From NCBI RefSeq assembly GCF_030160395.1, contig NZ_BSOG01000001.1, positions 462,117 to 526,116 on the forward strand: a DNA stretch of 64,000 nucleotides, given 5' to 3'. Position 1 is the stretch's first letter. Each line of letters opens with the position of its first letter. The notes beneath the pieces are model-generated. The model was not told the DNA's origin. It saw nothing but the letters and a program-made list of their open reading frames with translations, and did no database searches. Positions 14,834 to 24,810 of this stretch are shown in pieces. Made by a program: the position numbers and the translations under genes. Source of the DNA: Chitinimonas prasina. Its GTDB lineage: Bacteria; Pseudomonadota; Gammaproteobacteria; Burkholderiales; Chitinimonadaceae.

Positions 14834-17092
14834 ATGCCGATAGACCGCGCAGCATTGATGCAAAGGCTGATGGCCAGCTTCCAGGAGGAGGCTGCCGAAC
14901 GGCTTGCCATACTGGAGAGTGAGCTGCTGCGTTGGCAGGCAGATGCCCCCGAACCCGACTCACTGGAGGCGGTATTCCGTGAGGTACACAGCCTCAAGGG
15001 CGCCACCCGCGCGGTAGGCCTGCATGAACCGGAACAGATCTGCCATGCCTGGGAGGCAGTATTGCAGGAGATACGCCAGGGCAAGCGAGCATTCCTGCCA
15101 GCTATGGTCACCGGTTTTCAGGCGGCGCTGCAGTTTCTCAAGCGTTGCCATGCCGGCGAAGCATTGTCGGCCGGGCAGTTTAGACAAGCGATGGACCTGC
15201 TTGCGCAAACAACAGTCGCTCCGCACCCTGCCTCTGCATCGCCCATCGTAGCGACACCAACAGTGGCTGCCGTGGAAACCACGCCGCCCGCGCCCCACGC
15301 GCCGGCTGCCACCCTTGCCGAACGGCCCGCTACCTGGCGTGGCCAGACGCTACGGGTAAGGGCCGAGCAGGGCGAGCAGTTGGCTTACTACGGTGAGGCC
15401 CTGCGCCAGCACCGGATGACAGCACATAACCTGCACAGACGCAGCCACGGCCTGCAGGCCGACTTCCAGCGCCTGTGGCAACGCCGGCTCCGCCACGAGG
15501 GCCTGCTGAGCCGTTTACGCAGCCAGCTTGCGCAAGGCCAGATGCCCGAGCAGGAGGCCTTGCGCAGCCTGCTGGAATGGCAGGACTGGAGCCTGGATCT
15601 ATTGGCGACCATGCAGGTGGAAAGCCATGGCCTGCGGCAGGCCTGCCAGGCGCTGGATCGCGACATGGGTAGTCTCAGTGAAGCCTACACCCGTACTGTG
15701 GACGAACTGCTACTCCTGCCCTGCCGAAGTATGCTCGACGAACTCCCCGCCATGGTAGGCGAGCTGGCAGCACAAACCGGCAAGCAGGCCGAATTGCTGC
15801 TGCCACAGACCGGCCTGCAGGTAGACAAGCGCATCCTGGATGCCCTGCGCACACCCCTGATGCACTTACTGCGCAACGCGCTGGACCACGGCATTGAACC
15901 CCCGGCGGTACGCGCGGCCAATGGCAAGCCTGCCCTGGGCCGACTGCAGATACTGCTGCACCAGACCTCGGCCAGCCATTTCAGCCTGACACTGACCGAT
16001 GACGGCGGCGGCATAGACAGGCACAAACTGCAGCAGAAGGCCGAAGAAACCGGCCTATTGGCAGCAGGCAGCCCTGCCTTGCCAGACGCACAATTGCTGC
16101 CGCTGGTATTCGAGTCCGGCATCACAACCAGTTCTTTGCTCACCACCCTGTCGGGGCGGGGCGAGGGTCTGGCCATCGTACGCGAGGCGATGGAACAACT
16201 GGGAGGCAGCATTTCGGTCGACAGTACGCCAGGGCAGGGCTGCCGGTTTACGCTGCAGCTACCTTTGAGCCGTTCGACCTTCCGTGTCATGCTGGTTCGC
16301 CTAGGCGAGCAGCGTTTTGCCATCCCGGCCCATGCCGTCGGCCGCGCCTTGCGCCTGCCGCTGACCGCCTTGCACCGGCAGGAAAGCGGTGACAGCGTGA
16401 TGCTGGACGGCCTCAGCCTGCCACTGCGTCCTTTGGCCCAGGTCCTGGCCCTGGCTCCTAGCGGCAGTGAACCTGTCATGCTGAACCTGCTGCTGCTGGG
16501 CAGCGGCGAGCAGCAGATCGCCCTGCTTGTAGACGAACTCCTGGGTGACCAGGAAATCACCCTAAAGCCACTAGGCCGGCAATTGCGCCGAGTCCGCAAT
16601 CTGCTCGGCGCCACTGTGCTGGGCGATGGCAGTCTGGTCCCTGTGCTGCACCCACAGGATCTTTACCGCAGCTGCTTGCAGGCACATGGCCCCTGGCAGG
16701 CACGACCCAGGGAGGAACAACCACGGCGGCAGGCACGTATCCTGGTGGTCGATGATTCGTTTACCTCGCGAGGTCTGCTACGGGCCTTGCTGGAGACGGC
16801 AGGTTACGCCGTGCAAACCGCCAACGATGGACTGGAAGCCTGGAATACCCTGCGGCAGCACCCTTTCGACCTGCTGGTCTCGGATATCGAGATGCCACGG
16901 ATGGATGGCTTCACCTTGACCGCCAGGCTGCGCGCCGACCCCAACCTGGCCAAGCTGCCCGTGGTGCTGGTCACGGCATTGCATACGGCAGAGGACAAAG
17001 CCAGGGGCCTGGAAGTGGGTGCCAATGCCTATCTGGTCAAAGGTGGGCTTGAGACCGACACGGTGTTGGCAGCCGTCAACCGGCTGCTATAG
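14834..17092 (+). CDS. cheA: Hybrid CheA histidine kinase with receiver domain (WspE-like)
   Basis: This 752-residue protein carries, in order: an Hpt domain with the phosphorylatable histidine in VHSLKGATRA (His52), a linker and helical region, an HATPase domain (HLLRNALDHGIE, DDGGGID, SGRGEGLAIV), a CheW-like regulatory domain (about 475-610), and a C-terminal receiver domain (RILVVDDSFTSR, acceptor Asp684 in VSDIEMPRMDG). No separate P2 domain is evident. This is the WspE architecture. It should autophosphorylate under receptor control and pass phosphate to CheB and to the response regulator 18189-21767. It starts 12 bp after the receptor stop. Confidence 0.92.
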   Translation: MPIDRAALMQRLMASFQEEAAERLAILESELLRWQADAPEPDSLEAVFREVHSLKGATRAVGLHEPEQICHAWEAVLQEIRQGKRAFLPAMVTGFQAALQFLKRCHAGEALSAGQFRQAMDLLAQTTVAPHPASASPIVATPTVAAVETTPPAPHAPAATLAERPATWRGQTLRVRAEQGEQLAYYGEALRQHRMTAHNLHRRSHGLQADFQRLWQRRLRHEGLLSRLRSQLAQGQMPEQEALRSLLEWQDWSLDLLATMQVESHGLRQACQALDRDMGSLSEAYTRTVDELLLLPCRSMLDELPAMVGELAAQTGKQAELLLPQTGLQVDKRILDALRTPLMHLLRNALDHGIEPPAVRAANGKPALGRLQILLHQTSASHFSLTLTDDGGGIDRHKLQQKAEETGLLAAGSPALPDAQLLPLVFESGITTSSLLTTLSGRGEGLAIVREAMEQLGGSISVDSTPGQGCRFTLQLPLSRSTFRVMLVRLGEQRFAIPAHAVGRALRLPLTALHRQESGDSVMLDGLSLPLRPLAQVLALAPSGSEPVMLNLLLLGSGEQQIALLVDELLGDQEITLKPLGRQLRRVRNLLGATVLGDGSLVPVLHPQDLYRSCLQAHGPWQARPREEQPRRQARILVVDDSFTSRGLLRALLETAGYAVQTANDGLEAWNTLRQHPFDLLVSDIEMPRMDGFTLTARLRADPNLAKLPVVLVTALHTAEDKARGLEVGANAYLVKGGLETDTVLAAVNRLL

Positions 17093-17102
17093 GGAGCCCG
17101 AC

Positions 17103-18131
17103 ATGCATGTACTGCTCGTAGACGACTCCAGCGTAAGCCGACAGCTGCTGCGCCATATCCTGGAGCAGGTTGGGTTTCGTGTCAGTGAGGCCGAGCATGG
17201 CCAGGCTGCACTGGATCATTTGGCGGCATTGCAACCAGATCTGATCACCATGGACGTCCATATGCCGGGCCTGGACGGCTTCGAAACCACCCGCCGCATC
17301 ATGCAGCAGCATCCAATGCCCATCGTCATCGTGACCAGTGGCATCAACCTGCCCGGAGCACAGACTGCCATGCAGGCACTGGAGGCCGGAGCACTCATGG
17401 TGCTGGAGAAACCGAGTGGCCCTACCGACCCCCACTTCCAGCAACGTGCCGAGGTGTTGGCCAGCAGCCTGCTGTACCTCGCTCAAGCGGTAGTAAAGCA
17501 ACCTGGCCCGTCAGACGATACCCAGGCCTCGTCCCTGCTCTCCCTGCAGCATTGGCTGCAACGCCCCTTTCAGGCCTTGGTCATGGGAGCGTCGGCAGGC
17601 GGCCCACCGGCCATCAAGACTTTGCTAAACCGACTGAGCCCAGCCTGCCCCTGGCCCATCCTGCTGGTACAGCATATCTCGCCAGGCTTTTCAGGCAATT
17701 ACTGTGAGTGGCTGGCAACCCAGACCACCATGCCAGTGCAACTGGCCAGCCATGGACAGGTGGCCCTGCCTGGTCAAATCTATGTAGCACCGGACGACCA
17801 GCATTTGCGGGTAGATGCCAGCTTGCAGCTATCTCTCGACCAGAGTGCACGACAGCCCTTTATCCGCCCAGCCATAGACGAGCTATTCGACAGTGCAGCC
17901 AGCCAGATGCGAGGACATACCATCGCTGTACTGCTGTCCGGCATGGGCCGCGATGGCGTGGATGGTTTATCCCGGCTCAAGGCATTGGGTGCACTGACCC
18001 TGGTACAAAGCCCCGCTTCTTCGGTAGTCGACGGCATGCCCAAGGCAGCTATCAACCAGCATGCTGCCTGCTATGTCGAAACGCCCGGCGGTGTTGCCAC
18101 CATACTGAATCGCTTGATGCACCATACTTGA
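17103..18131 (+). CDS. cheB: CheB protein-glutamate methylesterase (WspF-like)
   Basis: This 342-residue response regulator demethylates receptors. The receiver domain spans about residues 1-120 (LLVDDSSVSRQLL; acceptor Asp51 in TMDVHMPGLDG). The methylesterase domain begins near residue 155 with MGASAGG (Ser164). LLVQHISPGFSG supplies the histidine and LLSGMGRDGVDG the aspartate of the catalytic triad. I chose the ATG at 17103 because gggag precedes it and it lies 10 bp after the cheA stop; longer in-frame starts would overlap cheA. In Wsp systems this protein resets receptor activity. Confidence 0.92.
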   Translation: MHVLLVDDSSVSRQLLRHILEQVGFRVSEAEHGQAALDHLAALQPDLITMDVHMPGLDGFETTRRIMQQHPMPIVIVTSGINLPGAQTAMQALEAGALMVLEKPSGPTDPHFQQRAEVLASSLLYLAQAVVKQPGPSDDTQASSLLSLQHWLQRPFQALVMGASAGGPPAIKTLLNRLSPACPWPILLVQHISPGFSGNYCEWLATQTTMPVQLASHGQVALPGQIYVAPDDQHLRVDASLQLSLDQSARQPFIRPAIDELFDSAASQMRGHTIAVLLSGMGRDGVDGLSRLKALGALTLVQSPASSVVDGMPKAAINQHAACYVETPGGVATILNRLMHHT

Positions 18132-18188
18132 TGCAACAACCCGACTGTCACAAGGCAGCGAAAAATACATTACAGGAGGGCAGCCCCC

Positions 18189-21100
18189 ATGCTGCGTGGA
18201 ATCGATATCTTGATTGTTGAGGACAGCCCTACCCAGGCCGAGCAGTTGTGCGCCTTGCTGGAAGGCCATGGCTGCGTGCCTCGCATATCCAATAATGGCG
18301 TGCAGGCGCTGAACAAGGTCAGCGAACAGATACCAGACATCATCATTAGCGATGTCGTCATGCCCATGATGGACGGATACGAACTCTGTCGCCGTCTTAA
18401 GGCCAATCCCGAAACCAGCCAAATCCCCATCATTCTCGTCACAACCTTGTCTGACCCACGTGATGTGGTACATGGCCTGGCTTGCGGTGCCGACAATTTC
18501 ATCCTCAAACCTTACGACGAGAAATACCTGATATCACGCCTGCGCTACCTGCTAGCCAATAATGAGCTAAGAGGCCATGACAGAGTATCCATGGGCGTGG
18601 AGGTGGTGCTGGAGGGAGAGCGCCATTTCATCACAGCGGCCCGCCAGCAGATACTGGACTTGCTGATCTCAACCTATGAGCAGGGTGTCAGGCTCAACAG
18701 CCAGTTGCAGGCCAAGCATGTAGAGCTGTCTGAATCGCACAGCCTGCTGGACAGCCTGTTCCGCTTTTCCTCTGGCCTTAGCACCCCACAGACAGAGCAG
18801 CAGCTGATCGATGCCTCGCTGCTATCGGTTAGTTGCTTTCCCCATAGCATGGGTGCATGGCTACTGCTGGCAGATAACCAGGAGGGTAAGCTGCGCTTTG
18901 CTGGTGCCAGCGGCCAGGTGGACATAGACCGCATCAACGCACTGGCCAGCCAGGATTGCCCCTGCCGGCATGCCCTGCAGCACGATGGCCAGTTGACGGC
19001 CTTTAATGTGGGCAACTGCGATGTGCTGGGCCATGCGAGGCGGCATGCCTGTGCGCCACTGATGCTGGGCCGTGAACTGGTCGGCATACTCAATGTGGTA
19101 CGCGACGACGGAGAGGACTGGCCGGAGGCCGAGCTCAACACACTGACTGCAGTAGGCCAGCAACTGGCGATTGCCCTGACCCGAGCACGAGTGTTTGAGC
19201 GCTTGGAAAGCTTGGTGCAGGAGCGCACCAGCGCACTGCGGATAGAGATGGCCGAACGCGAGCGGGCCGAGATTGCCCTAAGGCACAGCGAAGCTCTGAT
19301 GCTCAAGGTGCTGGAAACCTTGCCTATAGGCGTCTGGGTCACCGACAAGCTAGGCAGTGTTCTCTTGCACAATCCCGAGGCCATAAGGATCTGGAGCGGT
19401 GCCGCCCCCTTCTCCCACGCACCGCAAGTGCCGCCCGAAAACGAAGACTCCGCCGTGCAGCGCATACGGCAGACGCTGGCGCGGGTGCTGGCTGTCGGTG
19501 AGTTGATACTCAACGAACCCGTAAACATGCAGGCCCTGGATGGCGTCAAGCGTACCCTGCTCAATTCGGCCGTACCCCTGACCGATGAACGTAACCGCAT
19601 CCAGGGCGCCATCGTGGTGCAGCAGGACATCACCGCCCAGCAGGTGATAGATCTGGAGCTACGCATACGCGACCGCGCCATCGAATCCAGCGTCAACGCT
19701 GTCGTCATCACCGACAACCGGCAGCCCCACAACCCCATCATCTACGTCAACCAGGCCTTTGAGCGGATCACTGGCTATAAGCGCGAGACAGTGATGGGCC
19801 GTAACTGTCGCTTCCTGCAGGGTGAGGACAACGATCAGGTGGCACTCTCGGCCATACGGTTGGCACTGCTGCAAGGTACCGAGGGCAAGGCGCTGCTGCG
19901 CAATTACCGCAGAGACGGCACCATGTTCTGGAACGAGCTGCGGGTGGCACCTACTTTCGATAGCCAGGGCAACATCAGCCACTACGTCGGGGTACTCAAC
20001 GATGTCACCGAGTCCAAACGGTATCAGGACGAGCTGGAACACCAGGCTAATTTCGACACCCTCACTACCTTGCCTAACCGCAATTTGCTGATGGACCGCA
20101 TACGCCAGGCCATCGTCCAAGCGAACCGCCACAATGCCCGCTTCGCCCTGGCCTTCATGGACCTGGACAACTTCAAGTACGTCAACGACAGCCTGGGGCA
20201 TTCTGTCGGCGATCAGTTGCTGGTAGAAGTCGCCAAACGGATACGTGACTGCGTACGTGAGTACGATACGGTTGCCCGGCTGGGGGGTGATGAGTTCGTG
20301 CTGCTGCTGCCCGAAACCCGCAGCGATCACGAGGTGGAAGGCACACTCAAGCGCATGAGCGCCCAACTGGCCCAGCCCATCAAGCTGGCCAACGAAGTGG
20401 AGCTCTATGTTTCCAGCAGCATGGGCTATTGCTTCTACCCCTCTGATGGCAGCGATGTGGACGAGTTGCTGCGCAATGCCGATACCGCCATGTACAAGGC
20501 CAAGGAGCAGGGCAAGAGCCAGATCAGCCGATTCGAGCTGACCATGAACGACACCGTGCAGAAACGGGTGGCGCTGGAGCGTGATCTGCGCCATGCCATC
20601 AGCTATGGCGAACTGGAGATGTTCTACCAGCCTCAGCTCGATCTACGGGCCGGCGCACTGTGCGGCTTCGAGGCACTGATACGCTGGCGCATGGCCGATG
20701 GGCGCATCATATCGCCGCTGGACTTCATCCCGGTGGCCGAGGAGTCCGGCCTGATACGCGATGTGGATCGCTATGTGATCAACTGTGTGTTCCAGCAGGT
20801 CGCCGCCTGGCTGGCAGCGGGTTACGACCCTGGCGAGGTGGCCATCAACATCTCCACGTACAGCCTGCAGGAGCACGATATCGTCGCCTACATCAGCGAC
20901 ACGCTCAACCGCCACCACGTACCGGCCGCCCGCATCAAGCTGGAGGTCACCGAAGGCCTGCTGATGAAGAACGTGGACACGGCGCAGCGCATCATGAACG
21001 ATCTCAAGGCGGTGGGGCTCAAGTGGTCCATTGATGACTTCGGCACCGGTTACTCGGCCCTCAGCTATCTGCGGAAGTATCCGTTCGACCAGCTCAAGAT

Positions 21101-21767
21101 AGACCGCAGCTTTGTCGAGGATGTCCACCTCAACCTGGAAAACGCCTCAGTCACCCGCGCCATCATCAGTATGGCGCATTCGCTGGGTATCGCCGTCATT
21201 GCCGAGGGTGTTGAGACGGCAGAGCAGTTGGGATTTCTGCTGCAGGCTGGCTGCAGCCAGATACAGGGCTACTACTATTCGCCCCCCTTGCCCGCCAACA
21301 GTTGCGTGCAGTTGCTGGCAGATGACGGTGTGCTGTCACTGCCCGCCATCAGCATCAAGCGCAATCAGCGCACCTTGCTGGTGGTGGACAGCACACCCGC
21401 CATACACACCTATCTGCTCCGCGACCTGCAGCGCGAGGGCTACCACATACTGAACGTGGACTGCCCTGCCGACGCCTTCAAGATCCTGGCCATCAACCAG
21501 GTAGGCGTGGTGCTGGCCGACCAGCGCCAGCCCGGCATCAGTGGTGCCGATTTCCTGCGCCAAGTCAAAACCCTGCATCCCGATACGGTACGTATTGCCA
21601 TGAGCAGCTATACCGACGTGGACTCCATCCTGAAGGCCATCAATGAAGGCGCCATCTTCCGCTTCATTACCAAACCCTGGCAGCCGCAAGAGTTGAAGGA
21701 ACAGTTGCGCGAGGCCTTCAAGCAGTACGAGTTAAGGCGCTATGGCGAAGTGGCCCAGTTCGATTGA
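18189..21767 (+). CDS. REC-GAF-PAS-LOV-GGDEF-EAL-REC cyclic-di-GMP regulator
   Basis: This is a 1192-residue cytoplasmic protein with site aggagg upstream. Domains by residue: receiver 1-125 (Asp55, Lys107); coiled coil and GAF about 190-335; PAS about 365-490; LOV-type PAS about 495-610 with GRNCRFLQG (Cys540), NYRRDG and FWNEL; GGDEF about 620-785 with intact GGDEF at 699-703 and an I-site REYD at 690-693; EAL 795-1045 with EAL at 828-830 and DDFGTGYS from 949; second receiver about 1058-1180 (Asp1111). Both c-di-GMP motifs appear intact. Leu603 occupies the usual LOV glutamine position. By location it replaces WspR as output of the cluster. Flavin binding is predicted, not shown. Confidence 0.92.
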   Translation: MLRGIDILIVEDSPTQAEQLCALLEGHGCVPRISNNGVQALNKVSEQIPDIIISDVVMPMMDGYELCRRLKANPETSQIPIILVTTLSDPRDVVHGLACGADNFILKPYDEKYLISRLRYLLANNELRGHDRVSMGVEVVLEGERHFITAARQQILDLLISTYEQGVRLNSQLQAKHVELSESHSLLDSLFRFSSGLSTPQTEQQLIDASLLSVSCFPHSMGAWLLLADNQEGKLRFAGASGQVDIDRINALASQDCPCRHALQHDGQLTAFNVGNCDVLGHARRHACAPLMLGRELVGILNVVRDDGEDWPEAELNTLTAVGQQLAIALTRARVFERLESLVQERTSALRIEMAERERAEIALRHSEALMLKVLETLPIGVWVTDKLGSVLLHNPEAIRIWSGAAPFSHAPQVPPENEDSAVQRIRQTLARVLAVGELILNEPVNMQALDGVKRTLLNSAVPLTDERNRIQGAIVVQQDITAQQVIDLELRIRDRAIESSVNAVVITDNRQPHNPIIYVNQAFERITGYKRETVMGRNCRFLQGEDNDQVALSAIRLALLQGTEGKALLRNYRRDGTMFWNELRVAPTFDSQGNISHYVGVLNDVTESKRYQDELEHQANFDTLTTLPNRNLLMDRIRQAIVQANRHNARFALAFMDLDNFKYVNDSLGHSVGDQLLVEVAKRIRDCVREYDTVARLGGDEFVLLLPETRSDHEVEGTLKRMSAQLAQPIKLANEVELYVSSSMGYCFYPSDGSDVDELLRNADTAMYKAKEQGKSQISRFELTMNDTVQKRVALERDLRHAISYGELEMFYQPQLDLRAGALCGFEALIRWRMADGRIISPLDFIPVAEESGLIRDVDRYVINCVFQQVAAWLAAGYDPGEVAINISTYSLQEHDIVAYISDTLNRHHVPAARIKLEVTEGLLMKNVDTAQRIMNDLKAVGLKWSIDDFGTGYSALSYLRKYPFDQLKIDRSFVEDVHLNLENASVTRAIISMAHSLGIAVIAEGVETAEQLGFLLQAGCSQIQGYYYSPPLPANSCVQLLADDGVLSLPAISIKRNQRTLLVVDSTPAIHTYLLRDLQREGYHILNVDCPADAFKILAINQVGVVLADQRQPGISGADFLRQVKTLHPDTVRIAMSSYTDVDSILKAINEGAIFRFITKPWQPQELKEQLREAFKQYELRRYGEVAQFD

Positions 21768-21796
21768 ACCCGGCCAGGCAGGCAAGAGGCGCCGGG

Positions 21797-22120
21797 CTAT
21801 CCGCCCCAGCCAAACCGTTTCAGGTCTATCCGGCCGTTTGCGGCAAAGGCAACGCCCTCGCCCTGCAGCATTACCCGCTGCAGGTCGTCCGAGCCATCCA
21901 GCCCACGCGGGCTGATCCTGCCTTCACCATTCACCACCCGCCACCAAGGCAGGTCCAAGCCATCCGGCGCTTGCTTGAGCGCAACGCCGACATGGCGTGC
22001 ATGGCGTGGTAGGCCGGCTCGCTTGGCCACCGCGCCATAGCTCATCACCCAGCCCTCGGGTATGCCGGCAATCACCGCATAGAAAGCCGCATGCTGCGGA
22101 TTGTTTGCCATCCTGCTCAT
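21797..22120 (-). CDS. Alkyltransferase-like (ATL) DNA-repair protein
   Basis: This 107-residue protein resembles the C-terminal DNA-binding domain of O6-alkylguanine-DNA methyltransferase, but tryptophan replaces the reactive cysteine: the active-site stretch reads LPWWRVVNGEGRIS where MGMT has PCHRV. Such ATL proteins bind O6-alkylguanine and hand the lesion to nucleotide-excision repair. VMSYGAVAKRAGLPRHARHVG is the recognition-helix region. The ATG at 22120 overlaps the last base of the upstream cupin stop (TGATG), so the two genes are translationally coupled on the minus strand. Confidence 0.88.
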   Translation of the reverse strand: MSRMANNPQHAAFYAVIAGIPEGWVMSYGAVAKRAGLPRHARHVGVALKQAPDGLDLPWWRVVNGEGRISPRGLDGSDDLQRVMLQGEGVAFAANGRIDLKRFGWGG

Positions 22121-22449
22121 CAATCCACAATAAACAGCCTAGCCCCGACAGGCGTGCTGGAGCGGTGAGGCTCCGCGCCATCGGCCACCTGGTAACTCAT
22201 TCCCGCACGCAGCAGGAACTGCCGGCCATCCTTCAGCTCGGTATGCAGAGCACCCTCCAAGCAGAGCAGGAAATGCCCCTTCTCGCACCAATGGTCAGCC
22301 AGGTAGCCAGGGCTGTACTCCACCATGCGCACCCGCACCGCGCCAAACTGCTGGGTACGCCAAGTAGCCACCCCGGTCACACCAGGGTGCTCAGTCACGG
22401 CAAGCTGCGACCATTCCGTTGTACAAAAAGGCAGGTTCGCAATCTGCAT
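22120..22449 (-). CDS. DHCW-motif cupin-fold protein
   Basis: This 109-residue single-domain cupin has the segment YLADHWCEKGHFLLCLEG, the signature from which the DHCW-motif cupin family is named; the histidines probably bind a metal. A second beta-strand segment (LRAGMSYQVADGAEPHRSS) completes the barrel. The substrate is unknown. I place the start at the ATG at 22449 because aaggagttgacc directly precedes it. It is coupled to the ATL gene downstream and lies 30 bp after ilvD on the same strand, so all three may share a transcript. Confidence 0.8.
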   Translation of the reverse strand: MQIANLPFCTTEWSQLAVTEHPGVTGVATWRTQQFGAVRVRMVEYSPGYLADHWCEKGHFLLCLEGALHTELKDGRQFLLRAGMSYQVADGAEPHRSSTPVGARLFIVD

Positions 22450-22479
22450 GGTCAACTCCTTGGCGGTTCGGGGTACGGT

Positions 22480-24336
22480 CTACCTGCGTTCTATCTGGCT
22501 TACATCACGCACTGCACCGGTATCGGCACTGGTGGTCATGGCGGCATAGGCCCGCAGTGCAGCGCTGACCAGGCGGTCGCGGTTCACCGGCTTCCAGGCC
22601 TGCGCCCCGCGTGCCTCCATCGCCACCCGGCGCCGCGCCAGCTCCTCGTCCGCCACCGCCAGATGGATGCGGCGATTGGGGATATCGATCTCTATGGTAT
22701 CGCCTTCCTCAGCCAGGCCTATCACGCCACCCTCGGCCGCCTCGGGAGACACATGGCCTATGCTCAGGCCCGATGTGCCGCCCGAAAAACGGCCATCGGT
22801 CAGCAGCGCGCAGTCCTTGCCCAGCCCCTTGGATTTCAGATAACTGGTGGGGTAGAGCATCTCCTGCATGCCAGGGCCGCCCTTGGGGCCTTCGTAGCGT
22901 ATCAGCACCAGGTCGCCCGCCACGATGCTATCGGCCAGAATGGCCGCCACAGCGGCATCCTGGCTCTCGAAGATACGCACCCTGCCGGTGAACTTGAGGA
23001 TGCTGTCGTCCACCCCAGCCGTCTTCACGATGCAGCCGCGTTCAGCGATATTGCCGTACAGCACTGCCAGGCCGCCATCCTGCGAATAGGCATGCTGGCG
23101 GGAGCGTATGCAGCCGCCCTCGCGGTCCAGATCGAGTTCCGGGTAGCGCATCGATTGCGAGAAAGCGATGGTAGTCGGCACGCCACCGGGCGCTGCGCGG
23201 TAGAAGCGGTGCACGTCGGAGTCGGCGGGCTGCTGCATCACGTCCCAGGCTTGCAGCGCAGCCGCCATGGTGGGCGCATGCACGGTGGGCACCTCGCGGT
23301 TGATCAGGCCGGCCCTATCCAGCTCGGCCAGGATGGCCACCACGCCACCGGCACGGTGCACATCTTCCATATGGTATTTCTGGGTAGCAGGCGCCACCTT
23401 GGCCAGACAGGGCACCCGGCGCGAAATCCGGTCTATGTCGGCCATCTTGAAGTCCACCCCGGCTTCGCTGGCGGCAGCCAGCAGATGCAGCACGGTATTG
23501 GTGGAGCCGCCCATGGCCACGTCCAGGCTCATGGCATTCTCGAAAGCCGCGTAGGTGGCAATATTGCGCGGCAGCACGCTGGCGTCGTCGCCTTCGTAGT
23601 AGCGCTTGGCCAGTTCCACAATCAGCCGGCCTGCCTTGAGGAACAGCTCCTTGCGATCGGCGTGGGTCGCCAGGGTGGAGCCGTTGCCAGGCAAGGACAA
23701 ACCCAGCGCCTCGGTCAGGCAGTTCATGGAATTGGCGGTAAACATGCCGGAACACGAGCCGCAGGTAGGGCAGGCGCTACGCTCCACCGCATCGACCTGC
23801 TCATCGCTGACCTGGTCATTGGCGGCTTCCACCATGGCGTCCACCAGATCCAGCTTGCGTTCGCTGCCACGCCAGTTGACCTTGCCGGCCTCCATCGGCC
23901 CGCCCGAGACAAACACCACCGGAATATTCAGGCGCAAGGCGGCCATCAGCATACCGGGCGTGATCTTATCGCAGTTGGAGATGCATACCAGCGCATCGGC
24001 ACAGTGGGCATTGACCATGTACTCCACCGAGTCGGCGATCAGCTCGCGGCTGGGCAAGGAATACAGCATGCCACCGTGGCCCATGGCGATGCCGTCATCC
24101 ACGGCGATGGTATTGAATTCCTTGGCCACCCCACCGGCCCGCTCTATCTCGCGGGCTACCAGTTGCCCCAGGTTCTGCAGGTGCACATGGCCGGGTACAA
24201 ACTGGGTAAAACTGTTGGAAATGGCAATGATGGGCTTGTCGAAATCGCCATCCTTCATGCCGGTGGCTCGCCACAGGGCGCGCGCGCCGGCCATGTTGCG
24301 GCCGTGGGTGGTGGTACGGGAACGATAAGTGGGCAT
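22480..24336 (-). CDS. ilvD: Dihydroxy-acid dehydratase
   Basis: This 618-residue enzyme of branched-chain amino-acid synthesis converts 2,3-dihydroxyacids to 2-oxoacids. The length matches the family. Iron-sulfur cluster cysteines are seen in [12 protein letters not shown] and [19 protein letters not shown]. The N-terminus [26 protein letters not shown] and the C-terminal [20 protein letters not shown] are canonical. It is transcribed away from lgt, with 474 bp between the two start codons. No attenuator peptide rich in Ile/Val/Leu was recognised upstream. Confidence 0.96.
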   Translation of the reverse strand: MPTYRSRTTTHGRNMAGARALWRATGMKDGDFDKPIIAISNSFTQFVPGHVHLQNLGQLVAREIERAGGVAKEFNTIAVDDGIAMGHGGMLYSLPSRELIADSVEYMVNAHCADALVCISNCDKITPGMLMAALRLNIPVVFVSGGPMEAGKVNWRGSERKLDLVDAMVEAANDQVSDEQVDAVERSACPTCGSCSGMFTANSMNCLTEALGLSLPGNGSTLATHADRKELFLKAGRLIVELAKRYYEGDDASVLPRNIATYAAFENAMSLDVAMGGSTNTVLHLLAAASEAGVDFKMADIDRISRRVPCLAKVAPATQKYHMEDVHRAGGVVAILAELDRAGLINREVPTVHAPTMAAALQAWDVMQQPADSDVHRFYRAAPGGVPTTIAFSQSMRYPELDLDREGGCIRSRQHAYSQDGGLAVLYGNIAERGCIVKTAGVDDSILKFTGRVRIFESQDAAVAAILADSIVAGDLVLIRYEGPKGGPGMQEMLYPTSYLKSKGLGKDCALLTDGRFSGGTSGLSIGHVSPEAAEGGVIGLAEEGDTIEIDIPNRRIHLAVADEELARRRVAMEARGAQAWKPVNRDRLVSAALRAYAAMTTSADTGAVRDVSQIERR

Positions 24337-24810
24337 GCTGCTAAATCCTTGGCGCGGTCAGGCGCGCCTCATCAATGGGAACGGATCGACAGCCCGGTGG
24401 TACGGGTGGAAACGGGGGCGCGGGGAAGCGGGTGGTGGGCCTGCAGGGCGCGACCCTGCGCCGGCGATGGCGGGCGCAACGTTTCAGGTCTCAGGCGGAT
24501 GATTGTAGCCTGAAAGAGGTGTAAAAGGGGCGCCTGCAGCAGCCGCGCGCACCCGGCACGGCACGGTGCCGGCAGATTGCCTCGGTGCAGCAGATGACTG
24601 ATATGCAAGAAGAAATTCCGCACACGCAAGCCCCCGCAGCAGCAGTGCGCCCACCGCTACCGGGGGCCACGCTGCGCTGCCCAGGCCATGCGGTTACCGC
24701 CCAGGCAAGACCACTGCCGGCAAGCCATGGCAGGGAACCAAGCGGGCTGGCAAGTATCATGCAGACATGCCGGCTATAATGCCGGCCTTTCCCGCATAAC
24801 TGAGCGCACC
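24337..24810. promoter_or_regulatory. Divergent ilvD-lgt intergenic region with a consensus -10
   Basis: This 474-bp GC-rich region contains the start-proximal promoters of ilvD and lgt. A perfect tataat (24775-24780) sits 30 bp before the lgt ATG, flanked by the inverted words gccggc on both sides; no good -35 element is seen at standard spacing. Several short open frames cross the region on both strands, but none has a recognisable product or ribosome site. Confidence 0.45.

Noticed and set aside
21997-24513. Open frame of 838 codons antisense to ilvD
   Set aside because: Same reason: GC-rich genes leave long antisense frames, and ilvD is certain on the minus strand.
24372-24760. ilvD leader peptide for attenuation
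   Set aside because: Short frames exist upstream of ilvD, but none has a run of Ile, Val or Leu codons with a following terminator/antiterminator pair.
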